Shown in pieces: positions 34,075-41,727 of a stretch of 47,762 bases of DNA (positions are counted from its first letter, which is position 1; each line of letters starts with the position of its first letter). The DNA comes from an uncultured Spirochaetales bacterium (GTDB lineage Bacteria; Spirochaetota; Spirochaetia; Sphaerochaetales; Sphaerochaetaceae), in assembly GCA_934277975.1 (NCBI GenBank), contig CAKQWE010000008.1:1-47762 (forward strand), written 5' to 3'. A model generated the notes under the pieces. The model searched no databases, was not told the origin of the DNA, and was given only the letters and a program-made list of their open reading frames with translations. A program made the translations under genes and the position numbers.

Positions 34075-35771
34075 AGACCACCTCCTCTGCACGGACATGA
34101 AATCGAATAGTAGTCTGCTTCGCCATCTGTATCTACAACGAAACCATAGCCGCTGAACCTAGGTTCCAACCTCTTCGACAGCTCCAAGACATCCACAGCC
34201 GACACATTGGTTTCCATACGCAGCACATAGCTTCCATTGGTATGGTTTCCACTGGTTTTGGACAAATGCACGATGAGCGCATCCGGCAAACCGCCGCAGT
34301 CCACTATGCACGACTCAAAGAAATCGTAGAGGACTCCGGCATCCTTGCCTTCCATTTCGCCTGAAGCGGAAAAGTCGAAGGCGCATTCCACGCCAAGGAG
34401 CGAAAGGTAGTCCAACGACTCCTTCATTGAAAGATACAGCTCCTCGATGTCAATGCGGTTTTGTCTTTCGGACAGCATGACAAGGTTGCTGCGTCGTTTG
34501 ATGTAGGAAGCAAGGACGCACGCAAAACGCATTCCAGAGACGAACCGTTCGCTGTCAGCCCCGTCGTCCTCCAATTCGTCCTTCAATGTAGACAAAAGGC
34601 TTTCAAGGCAGGAGACTTCGCCGCATGTTGCCTCCTCCATCTTCGAATACAGTCTTTTCTGCTGTGCAACCTGAGCCCGCTGCTCCTTGAGTTCGTTCTC
34701 CGCTTCAATTAGATAGTTCTCCTCCGCAAGCCTTTCGTTAGCATTGGCAAGAGCGTCGTTTATCTCGTTTATCTTGGACAGGTCATCGCTTCTGAAGGCA
34801 TAGCCCCCATGCAGCCTATAGGCCGATATCCTTGTATCTGGATCCAGGAAGACAGGGGCTTCTACAGCCTTCCTGAGAAGGCCTTTGTCCAGGACACGGG
34901 CCTTTTTCGAACGATAAGCTACATTGAAGTTCTCGTCCGTTATGAAAGCCGAATACTCTGAAAGATAGAAGAACTCTTCATATCCATCGTTTGATGGTAT
35001 TATGCCTATGTATATGGAGCCCTCTATCATTGCAATGCAGGTGAAGCAAAGAAGTTCAGGGATCTTGAACGCAGGAGAGTTCTCGAGAAAGCATACAGCC
35101 GAGAACACGGAGCATATGACGAACACCATTGTTGGTATCCAAGTCTTCCTTCTGCATGCCGATACACTGCATTTCAGAATCAATACGACAAGGCTTGCAA
35201 ACGTTACGCCAATCTCCCACACAAGCGCAGCATAGAACACCGGTCTGTGGCTGTACGAGAACCCTCCATCTTCAAAGCTTAGGGCGAATGCCCATTGATG
35301 GATATCATTCGTGAATATCAGAATTATCAGTACAACGGCAGGCAAATACAGGAGATACAGTTTCCTATCGCCAAGCCTGCCCTTCTTGTTCTCAAGGCTG
35401 GATGCCGCAAGTAGAAGCGTTGGAGGGATAAGGCATTGCGGAATGTAGTATCCATACCACAAATAGCGGGACAGCACGTCTATGTCCCTTGTAAGGCCAT
35501 ATTTTACCATCCTGACCACAAGGAAGAACAGAATCAAGACGGCGACGGCAAGGAAGTATGTACGCAGATCCCTTCTCACCATCCTATGCATAAGGGATAC
35601 GCCCCATGCAACCACAAGGGAGATAAGGATGGTATGCACCAACAACGCAAACAGGGCATGCCAGAACTCAGGAAGCATGGAGTCGACGGCCTGCAAAACC
35701 CCGGCTATGGCATAGAAAAAGGCGCATAGGGCATAGAGAGCTGTTCTTTTTCTGGTCGATGCCATCTGCAT
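34071..35771 (-). CDS. 7TM sensor with degenerate kinase domain (pseudokinase)
   Basis: A 566-residue membrane protein with an N-terminal seven-helix sensor region (~1-225) like the 7TM module of some histidine kinases, then a PAS-like segment (EYSAFITDENFNVAYRS) and a coiled coil. The C-terminal half has the length and helices of a kinase core, but the phospho-acceptor His is absent at the expected place (EEATCGEVSCLESLLSTL), and the ATPase N-box reads ESCIVDCGG. It probably senses a ligand and controls the partner kinase rather than acting as one. The start at 35771 is chosen because AAGGAG lies 9 bases before it; upstream in-frame ATGs exist (35789). An ATGA overlap joins it to the kinase gene. 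Confidence 0.8.
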   Translation of the reverse strand: MQMASTRKRTALYALCAFFYAIAGVLQAVDSMLPEFWHALFALLVHTILISLVVAWGVSLMHRMVRRDLRTYFLAVAVLILFFLVVRMVKYGLTRDIDVLSRYLWYGYYIPQCLIPPTLLLAASSLENKKGRLGDRKLYLLYLPAVVLIILIFTNDIHQWAFALSFEDGGFSYSHRPVFYAALVWEIGVTFASLVVLILKCSVSACRRKTWIPTMVFVICSVFSAVCFLENSPAFKIPELLCFTCIAMIEGSIYIGIIPSNDGYEEFFYLSEYSAFITDENFNVAYRSKKARVLDKGLLRKAVEAPVFLDPDTRISAYRLHGGYAFRSDDLSKINEINDALANANERLAEENYLIEAENELKEQRAQVAQQKRLYSKMEEATCGEVSCLESLLSTLKDELEDDGADSERFVSGMRFACVLASYIKRRSNLVMLSERQNRIDIEELYLSMKESLDYLSLLGVECAFDFSASGEMEGKDAGVLYDFFESCIVDCGGLPDALIVHLSKTSGNHTNGSYVLRMETNVSAVDVLELSKRLEPRFSGYGFVVDTDGEADYYSISCPCRGGGL

Positions 35772-35942
35772 TGCGTCATTCTCCTTCATGGAACTTGATT
35801 CTAGTGCTATACCAACGATTTGGCAATTCTGGTTACAACTTGGTTGCAATTTGGTCGCAACGAGGCTGCATATTGGTGGAGCGTTCCACAAAAAGCATTG
35901 AAAGTTGCTCCAGATTCTAAAAAAGACAACAGCCCTTTGCAA

Positions 35943-35975
35943 ATGTCATACATTTGTATTACATTGTTCATGAAC
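35943..35975 (+). promoter_or_regulatory. Promoter and operator of the DinJ-PIN toxin-antitoxin pair
   Basis: TTGCAA (35938-35943) and TACATT (35960-35965, partly inside the palindrome) are spaced as -35 and -10. A 22-bp inverted repeat at 35943-35964 (arms ATGTNATACA and TGTATNACAT, 18 of 22 symmetric positions) overlaps the promoter. A second perfect palindrome, GTTCATGAAC, follows at 35966-35975. This is the expected autoregulation site of the RHH antitoxin. Confidence 0.7.
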
Positions 35976-35993
35976 GTTACATAGGAGTTACGT

Positions 35994-36281
35994 ATGGCAA
36001 AGGATGCAGTTCTTCAAATAAGAATAGACTCAGAGGTGAAGCAAAAGGTAGAGACCCTCTACGAGAGCATGGGATTCTCGTTTGCAGATGCAGTAAGGAT
36101 GTTTGCTGTTCAGAGCATTGCACACAACGGTTTGCCGTTCACCCCAAGGTCCACTGTGCTTCTGAACAACTATCCAGACTCAGCAGGTGGAATCCTCCAC
36201 AAATATGCAAACCATTCCTTGATTGAAAAGGAAAACGATGCATGGTCCCTTGCTGTGGGAGAGAAATATGGACTTGATTGA
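35994..36281 (+). CDS. RelB/DinJ-type ribbon-helix-helix antitoxin
   Basis: A 95-residue antitoxin. The N-terminal AKDAVLQIRIDSEVKQKVETLYESMGFSFADAVRMF is a RelB/DinJ ribbon-helix-helix DNA-binding domain; the C-terminal tail (~55-95) should bind the toxin. DinJ-type antitoxins usually pair with YafQ/RelE toxins, but here the overlapping next gene is a PIN-domain toxin. ATAGGAGTT lies 5 bases before the ATG, and a palindromic operator lies just upstream. Confidence 0.9.
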   Translation: MAKDAVLQIRIDSEVKQKVETLYESMGFSFADAVRMFAVQSIAHNGLPFTPRSTVLLNNYPDSAGGILHKYANHSLIEKENDAWSLAVGEKYGLD

Positions 36282-36630
36282 TGCCAATGTAATCATCAGA
36301 TACCTATTGAGAGACATAGAGGACCAGTACCTCAGGGCAAGCCAAACAATTGATTTGGGGTGCTGTACAACAACGGAAGTACTCGCTGAAGTAGTCTATG
36401 TACTTATGAAAGTCTATAAAATCCCAAGACCAGACATCTCAATAGCACTCTTCTCCCTTTTGAAGAAAGTGCAAATTGAAAACGGAATAGCAGTGATATT
36501 TGCAATCAACCTGTTCAAGGATTCAAGTTTGGATTTCGTTGATTGCCTCCTTATCTCCTATAACAACATACTTGGCCAATGCATTATAAGCTTTGACAAG
36601 AAACTTAACTCACGCCTTGTTCAAACTTAG
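36268..36630 (+). CDS. PIN-domain ribonuclease toxin (VapC-like)
   Basis: A 120-residue PIN protein. The four acidic residues of the metal site are visible: D5 in IDANVIIRYLL, Glu in TTTEVLAEVVYVL (near 36), Asp in SLDFVDCLL (near 92-95) and Asp in ISFDKKL. It is expected to cleave RNA when not held by the antitoxin. The ATG at 36268 overlaps the antitoxin end by 14 bases, the usual arrangement. An earlier in-frame ATG at 36223 lies well inside the antitoxin gene and is less likely. AT-rich composition suggests transfer. Confidence 0.9.
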   Translation: MDLIDANVIIRYLLRDIEDQYLRASQTIDLGCCTTTEVLAEVVYVLMKVYKIPRPDISIALFSLLKKVQIENGIAVIFAINLFKDSSLDFVDCLLISYNNILGQCIISFDKKLNSRLVQT

Positions 36631-36741
36631 AATCACCAAAACCCCAAAAGCCTGTTATATAATACCAAGACATACTCTCACACACGTTCATTTCCCAATA
36701 CCATAGAAAAGAACTTTCGTTTGTAACGAGACTCGGTTTTT

Positions 36742-37109
36742 GGTTCTTCACGGAAATTGGGGGATTGAAAAAAGGGCGGTTCTACAATTGTACATCTAGC
36801 CGCTCTGGCCTATCTAGCCGCTCTGGCCTATCTAGCCGCTCTGGCCTATCTAGACGCTCTGAAACGGTCTGGATTCGGGCATCTGTGACGCCAGGGTGCC
36901 GAAAGGCATACCCGGCTGCGCCATTGGACGCTCCATTGCAGGCTTCAGACGCTGGATTGTGAGTTTTTCGTGGTGATGGTGAGCGTGGTGAGTGTGGTGA
37001 GGATGGTGCGTTTGTAAGCATTGTGCGCATGGTGCTTGCAGAATCCATGGGATTCTGTTCGAGCATCTTTGCAAAGAAGAGCCCATCCCGCAGAAAAACG
37101 TGAAGAGCC
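36742..37109. repeat. 368-bp dispersed repeat element, second copy
   Basis: The left end GGTTCTTCACGGAAATTGGG and the complement of the right end GGCTCTTCACGTTTTTCTG define the element. From 36742 about 70 bp closely follow the complement of the 3300 end (GATTG, AAAGGGCGGTTCT, CAATTGTACATCTAGCCG). CTAGCCGCTCTGGCCTAT is then repeated three times plus a partial copy (36796-36860). A second array of 9-mers (GTGGTGATG, GTGAGCGTG, GTGAGTGTG, GTGAGGATG) is at 36971-37010. The left end follows a T5 run 111 bp after the PIN toxin gene. No coding sense is apparent. Confidence 0.75.
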
Positions 37110-37189
37110 TGAATTCACAACCATCGCGATGTAGATTTCTAAATTACACTTGCAACGATAAACACAAAAGAAAAAACATGTTCGCTGTT

Positions 37190-37273
37190 ATTCGTGCGGT
37201 ACACAAGGTGCAAAGCACAGGACAGTACTTTGTGTACGGCCTATGGCGTAGTGACGACATAGACCGCACGAAT
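37190..37273 (-). ncRNA. Multibranched RNA-like structure directly after asnA
   Basis: A perfect 11-bp outer stem (ATTCGTGCGGT at 37190-37200 with ACCGCACGAAT at 37263-37273) encloses two further hairpins. One is GGCCTATG...CATAGACC (37238-37265, one G-T pair; its last pairs compete with the outer stem). The other is GTACACAA...TTGTGTAC (37199-37236), with an inner GTGC-AAA-GCAC. On the minus strand the outer stem starts two bases after the asnA stop codon, and a T6 run follows 14 bases after its end. It may be a complex terminator, a 3'-end stabilising structure or a small RNA. I do not recognise it as a known RNA family. Confidence 0.5.
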
Positions 37274-37275
37274 TC

Positions 37276-38334
37276 CTAGAACAGGTGGGCGTGGTGGGAG
37301 GCAGCCTCGCTGTATACCTCTTTTGGCCACACAGATGCCTGAACCTCGCCGATATGAGCCTTCTTCAAAAGGAACATGCACAGCCTGGACTGCCCTATTC
37401 CTCCGCCTATCGTCTGAGGGAAATCACCTGAAAGCAGGCGTGAATGCCAGTAGAGATCCTTGCGGGACTCGCAGTCCTTCAGCGAAAGCTGCCTCAACAA
37501 AGACTCTCTGTCAACGCGGATTCCCATGCTGGAAAGCTCTAGGTTGCGCTGCCTTACACTGTCCCAAACGATTATGTCCCCGTTGAGTCCATGGTACGAG
37601 CCAGCGCCATCTGAAACGCAGGTTGACCAGTCGTCGTAGTCTGGAGCACGTCCACCATGAGAGGGGTTGCCGTACCCAATGCCAATCACGAACACCGCAC
37701 CATAGCGTTTTGCAGCTTCGTATTCACGCTCGTCAGGGGTCAGCGAAGGGAACTCCAAGGCCAAGTCCTCCGAGTGCACGAAGGTGATGCTCTCCGGCAG
37801 ATCATCCTCAAGCTGCGGATAGAACTCGCACAGCCTGAAAGCGGTGCGTCTTATAACATCGTAGATTGTGCAGACCGTCTTCTTGAGGAAATCCAAGTTG
37901 CGCTGGCCGTCTGCCATCACCTTCTCCCAGTCCCACTGATCGACATAGATCGAATGTATGCAGTCTATGTCGTCGTCAGGACGAATGGCGTTCATGTCCG
38001 TGTAGAGGCCGTAGCCAGGCTTGAAGCCAAGGTCTGCAAGGGCCATGCGCTTCCACTTTGCAAGGGACTGCACAATCTCCATCTTCTTCTCTCCCATGTT
38101 CTTCACAGGGAAGGAGACAGGCCTTTCTATGCCGTTGAGGTCGTCGTTTATACCGCTTCCGGCCTCCACGAAAAGGGGACTCGTGACACGACTGAGCCTA
38201 AGGGATCCGGACAGCTCCTTCTCGAAGATGTCCTTGGCCGCCTTGATGGCCTTCTCCGTGTCATGCTGGTTCAGAATTGGCTTGTAATCCTTTGGAAACT
38301 GACAAACCGATGTTTTCTTGAAAGAACTCTCCAT
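37276..38334 (-). CDS. asnA: Aspartate-ammonia ligase (asparagine synthetase A)
   Basis: A 352-residue AsnA (E. coli 330) that makes asparagine from aspartate and ammonia with ATP, a class II tRNA-synthetase-like fold. Visible signatures: VTSPLFVEAGSGINDDLNG near 50-68, SIYVDQWDWEKV near 130, and the motif-3-like GGGIGQSRLCMFLL near 320. The start MESSFKK at 38334 has AGGAGG 6 bases upstream; earlier in-frame ATGs lack this. An ammonia-using enzyme fits a cell that releases ammonia from purines. It is transcribed alone, with the structure at 37190-37273 just after it. Confidence 0.95.
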   Translation of the reverse strand: MESSFKKTSVCQFPKDYKPILNQHDTEKAIKAAKDIFEKELSGSLRLSRVTSPLFVEAGSGINDDLNGIERPVSFPVKNMGEKKMEIVQSLAKWKRMALADLGFKPGYGLYTDMNAIRPDDDIDCIHSIYVDQWDWEKVMADGQRNLDFLKKTVCTIYDVIRRTAFRLCEFYPQLEDDLPESITFVHSEDLALEFPSLTPDEREYEAAKRYGAVFVIGIGYGNPSHGGRAPDYDDWSTCVSDGAGSYHGLNGDIIVWDSVRQRNLELSSMGIRVDRESLLRQLSLKDCESRKDLYWHSRLLSGDFPQTIGGGIGQSRLCMFLLKKAHIGEVQASVWPKEVYSEAASHHAHLF

Positions 38335-38344
38335 GACAACCTCC

Positions 38345-38359
38345 TGCATAAATGATGCA
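38345..38359 (-). promoter_or_regulatory. Inverted repeat next to the asnA ribosome binding site
   Basis: TGCAT-AAATG-ATGCA is a perfect short inverted repeat touching the AGGAGG of asnA. A plausible promoter (TTGCAA, 17 bp, GAAAAT on the minus strand) lies upstream. It could be an operator near the start site or a small hairpin affecting translation. Confidence 0.35.
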
Positions 38360-38473
38360 TACATTTTCAATAAACCTAAAAAGTTTTGCAAATTCTAACC
38401 ATATTCAAGCGGAATGCAAACAGGAATATGCAGTTATGAGGTTGCCATTTTAACAAAAACGCAAATTAGTCCA

Positions 38474-39136
38474 TCAGCTGTTGGCGATATCGACAAAAGC
38501 CTTGGCCCTTCGGGTGAACTCCTCCCAGTCCCCTGCGGCTATGAGCTTCTTGTCTGTAAGACGACCGCTTATGCCTGCACCCTTGAGGCCAAGCTTGAGA
38601 AACTCTGCGAAATTCTCTTCAGTAATGCCTGCTGTGGCTATTATTGCCACATGGCTTATAGGGGCAAGGATGTCCTTGACGTATTTGAGACCAAGGGTCG
38701 CAGCAGGGAAAAGCTTAACGATATCGGCTCCACAGTCATGTGCAAGAAGAATCTCGGTTGGAGTCATGGCTCCGGGGATGGAGACCAGTCCAAGCTCCTT
38801 GGTGTACCTTATCACATCAGGGTTGGTATTGGGTGAAATGATGTAGCTTGCGCCGGCATCGAATGCGGCCTTGACCTGATCCTTTGTAAGAACGGTACCG
38901 GCACCTGCATAAAAACCACGACCAGAGAACTCCTCGTTGAGCATTGCTATTGCGCCTGATGTCTTCTCAATGCAGTTTGGGTCCTTCTGGTCGAACGTGA
39001 CCTCCATGAACCTTATGCCACCATCGTACAATGCATGTGCAAGTTTTCTAAGGTCTTCGCCATATGTACCACGCACAATCGTGATGATCTTCTTCTCAAG
39101 GATTAAATCCAGAACTTTGCTATCGTTAACGTTCAT
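38474..39136 (-). CDS. KDPG/KDPGal-type aldolase
   Basis: A 220-residue class I aldolase of the Eda/DgoA family. The Schiff-base lysine is in DIVKLFPA (near 134), the general-base Glu in FMEVTFDQ (near 42), and the phosphate/substrate region in GAGTVLTKDQV and ISPNTNPDVI. It cleaves 2-keto-3-deoxy-6-phospho-sugar acids to pyruvate and glyceraldehyde 3-phosphate. The start at 39136 has AGGAGG 6 bases upstream; an earlier in-frame ATG at 39154 is less likely. It is the last gene of a transporter/two-component operon, 21 bases after the regulator, pointing to uptake and breakdown of a sugar acid or its phosphate. Confidence 0.92.
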   Translation of the reverse strand: MNVNDSKVLDLILEKKIITIVRGTYGEDLRKLAHALYDGGIRFMEVTFDQKDPNCIEKTSGAIAMLNEEFSGRGFYAGAGTVLTKDQVKAAFDAGASYIISPNTNPDVIRYTKELGLVSIPGAMTPTEILLAHDCGADIVKLFPAATLGLKYVKDILAPISHVAIIATAGITEENFAEFLKLGLKGAGISGRLTDKKLIAAGDWEEFTRRAKAFVDIANS

Positions 39137-39157
39137 TGCGAACCTCCTATTCAAATC

Positions 39158-39967
39158 CTATTCAAACTTAGTACCAAGGTCCTCGTTCTTGGATAGGTCG
39201 CTTGGAGTATAGCCGCAAACCTCCCTGAACACACAGGAGAAGCGCTTGTAGCTTGAAAATCCAACCTTCTCTGCAACCTCATAGTACTTCATGCTGCTGT
39301 TGCTTTTCATAAGCTGTTGGGCAACTTCTATTCTGTGGCGTTGAAGAATATCCAAGAAAGACATCCCAGTCTCAGCCTTTATCTTACGGCTCAGGTATCC
39401 GCTGCTAAGACCAATATCCCTTGCTATAGAATCAAAGTTAAGATGCCTACAATAGTCCATTCTAATGACATCAAGCACTTTTTTGACGTATTCATCGCCA
39501 ATCGAAGCATCAAGATTGTCCAAGGAATAGATTGGTTGATGTCTGTAGGAAGCAAGCTCCCGTTTTTCTTCTATGATAGTTATCGCCTTGCGGACGGCAT
39601 CCAGGAGCTTTTCCTCGTCTATTGGTTTGAGGATGTAGTCCACAGCAGAAAGGCCAATGGCCCTCTTTGCGTATTCGAACTGGCCGAACCCCGTTATGAT
39701 TATGGATTCAAAACCATGGACAATCCCTCGCCCATCGTTCTGGCTTTGAAGCTCCCTGGCCTTTTCAAGCATCTTCATCCCATCCATTCCTGGAAGGTGG
39801 ATGTCTGTCAGGACAATGTCCGGAGACAAAGACCCAATGCAGCGAAACCCCTCTTCACCTGTTGCAGCCTGACCGCACACCTGACAGCCAACGGAACCCC
39901 AATCAATGGTGTTGCACAGCGTGTAGCGGATTATCTGTTGGTCTTCCACCACAAGTATCCTATACAT
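39158..39967 (-). CDS. YesN-type AraC-family response regulator
   Basis: A 269-residue regulator. The receiver (1-120) has VVEDQ, Asp in IVLTDIHLPGMDG, Thr in IIITGFGQF and Lys in YILKPID. The C-terminal AraC double helix-turn-helix is at ~165-260 (FDSIARDIGLSSGYLSRKIKAETG, YEVAEKVGFSSYKRFSCVFREVCGYTPSD). It overlaps the kinase gene by 8 bases. It probably activates the transporter genes of the same operon in response to the sugar-like substrate. Confidence 0.95.
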   Translation of the reverse strand: MYRILVVEDQQIIRYTLCNTIDWGSVGCQVCGQAATGEEGFRCIGSLSPDIVLTDIHLPGMDGMKMLEKARELQSQNDGRGIVHGFESIIITGFGQFEYAKRAIGLSAVDYILKPIDEEKLLDAVRKAITIIEEKRELASYRHQPIYSLDNLDASIGDEYVKKVLDVIRMDYCRHLNFDSIARDIGLSSGYLSRKIKAETGMSFLDILQRHRIEVAQQLMKSNSSMKYYEVAEKVGFSSYKRFSCVFREVCGYTPSDLSKNEDLGTKFE

Positions 39968-41693
39968 ACAAGAGACCTCCTACAGGGTCGTCGTCAGCCA
40001 TAGGAATTGAAATGGTCACGCATGTACCATTTGAACCAGACGTTATTGAAAGGCCGGAACGCTCTCCATAGATGAGCTTAAGTCTTCTATGCACATTGTA
40101 AAGGCCAAAGTACCTGTTGGGAGTCTCTTCATTTGCAAGTACATCTGCGATATCCAAAAGCTTTGCATCATCGATTCCAGAGCCATTGTCGCAGACTACT
40201 ACATTTAGCCTTGACTCCTCTACGAAAGCACGGACGCTGCAAGTACTCATGCCGTTGTTCGAACGCCCATATTTTATTGCATTCTCAACCAAAGGCTGGA
40301 TGCAGAGCTTTGGGACAAGAACATCCATGGCTTCGTCAAGAACCTCAATCGAGTAGGAAAGATCGTTTGGCCTACTCATTCTGTTCATGGAAAGGTAGCA
40401 TTCTATGTAGTGAACGTCATCGCGAAGCGGCACGAACTGGACGTTGGAGTCTATGCTGTAGCGCAGAAGACTGGAGAAATCCAGGATCATGCGGTTGGCA
40501 GATGCAGGGTCAACCTTTATGTAGCAACGGATTATCTCAAGGGTATTGAATATGAAGTGCGGATTGAACTGGGATTCAAGCTGTTTGACCTCAGCACGCT
40601 CCCGCATGGAGGCCTCCTGTCTATTCGCCTGAGCCAAATCCCTTATATCCTGCAAAAGCTCCCCATAGGAAGCCTCAAGGCTGCTGAACTTGCTACCAAC
40701 GGGCTCAACGGGAGCATATATGCCCTTGGCTTTCATTTGCTTTATGCTTGAAATAAGCCCATCTATGGACGAAGCCTCCTCATTGAGCACACGGCCGCTC
40801 ACCCCACCAATGGCAAAGACCGATACCACAAGAACCATACCTGCGGCTATGCTCGTTATCAGGATGGCTTTGGACAACGTGCCCACTTTCACAAGGATGA
40901 AGACCCAAGAGTCCATGTCTGGAAGATACTCCGAGGCAATGTATATCTTTTGGGATTCTATTTCCACAAGCCCTGTCTTTCCACGGTATTCCGCCCTTAG
41001 TTTTGAATACTGGTCTATGAACTCGTTCTTTGATGTGACGAGGGTGGTGAAGAACGAATTGGTCACAACAACATCCCCCATCTCCCCCGTGGATATGTAC
41101 TCAAGGATTCTGGAGGGGCTCAGCTCGAACACAAAGTAACCAATCACCTGCTCGTCCCTCACTATAGCCTGGCCAATAGACAGAACCATGGAGGATGTAC
41201 GGGCATTGCCAATCTGGCTCAGCATTTTGGACGGACAATCAGGATTGTTCTGCAATCTGGACATGAAACCAGTATTGTACGGAGGCTTTGAAAGAAGGTA
41301 GTTCGAAAGGATTGTCGAACTTCCAATGACCAATGAACCTTGTGCATCAAGGAGGAAGAAATGAGCCGGAATATCCTGCTCGTTTATGAAGGCGTATACC
41401 CGCTCGGAAAAGGCGTTCCCGTATATCTCTCCTGATATCAACCTTTCCAGCGAACGGTCCTCCACTATGGATGCAAGCCTATCCTCATATGCAGACACCA
41501 CTCTTTCAAACCGCGAAGCTGCGCTACGGCACTCCGCCTTTGCGCTATAGCTGATCGAAAGGCCGTAGAAGAGGACAATGATGGCCAGAATCACGAAATA
41601 TGCAATCAAAACAGGGACGACCACATATTTCATGACCACTTTTCTGACATCGTTGGAGAATGTCAAAGCCGTTCTTCGTCCTCTTCCTTTCAC
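39960..41693 (-). CDS. YesM-type sensor histidine kinase
   Basis: A 577-residue membrane kinase. One N-terminal helix (VVVPVLIAYFVILAIIVLFYGL) and a second near 275-300 enclose an extracytoplasmic sensor of about 230 residues (Cache-like). A HAMP-like linker follows, then His_kinase PF06580 with phospho-acceptor His in QFNPHFIFNTLE and the HATPase (LCIQPLVENAIKYG, DNGSGIDD, YFGLYNVHRRLKLIYG). The start appears to be GTG at 41693, with AAAGGTG upstream; an internal ATG at 41633 would remove part of the cytoplasmic N-terminus. It lies 34 bases after the permease gene. Confidence 0.93.
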   Translation of the reverse strand: MKGRGRRTALTFSNDVRKVVMKYVVVPVLIAYFVILAIIVLFYGLSISYSAKAECRSAASRFERVVSAYEDRLASIVEDRSLERLISGEIYGNAFSERVYAFINEQDIPAHFFLLDAQGSLVIGSSTILSNYLLSKPPYNTGFMSRLQNNPDCPSKMLSQIGNARTSSMVLSIGQAIVRDEQVIGYFVFELSPSRILEYISTGEMGDVVVTNSFFTTLVTSKNEFIDQYSKLRAEYRGKTGLVEIESQKIYIASEYLPDMDSWVFILVKVGTLSKAILITSIAAGMVLVVSVFAIGGVSGRVLNEEASSIDGLISSIKQMKAKGIYAPVEPVGSKFSSLEASYGELLQDIRDLAQANRQEASMRERAEVKQLESQFNPHFIFNTLEIIRCYIKVDPASANRMILDFSSLLRYSIDSNVQFVPLRDDVHYIECYLSMNRMSRPNDLSYSIEVLDEAMDVLVPKLCIQPLVENAIKYGRSNNGMSTCSVRAFVEESRLNVVVCDNGSGIDDAKLLDIADVLANEETPNRYFGLYNVHRRLKLIYGERSGLSITSGSNGTCVTISIPMADDDPVGGLLYV

Positions 41694-41727
41694 AGTAGAA
41701 ACACCTTTGTGCTGCCCTATAGAAGAC

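Noticed and set aside
37190..37273. Integron attC site
   Set aside because: Inverted symmetry and size fit, but the RYYYAAC/GTTRRRY core boxes are not found at the ends, and no integrase or cassette array is present.
40133..40549. Plus-strand open frame in the YesM kinase gene
   Set aside because: Antisense to a firmly identified gene, without start signals or homology.
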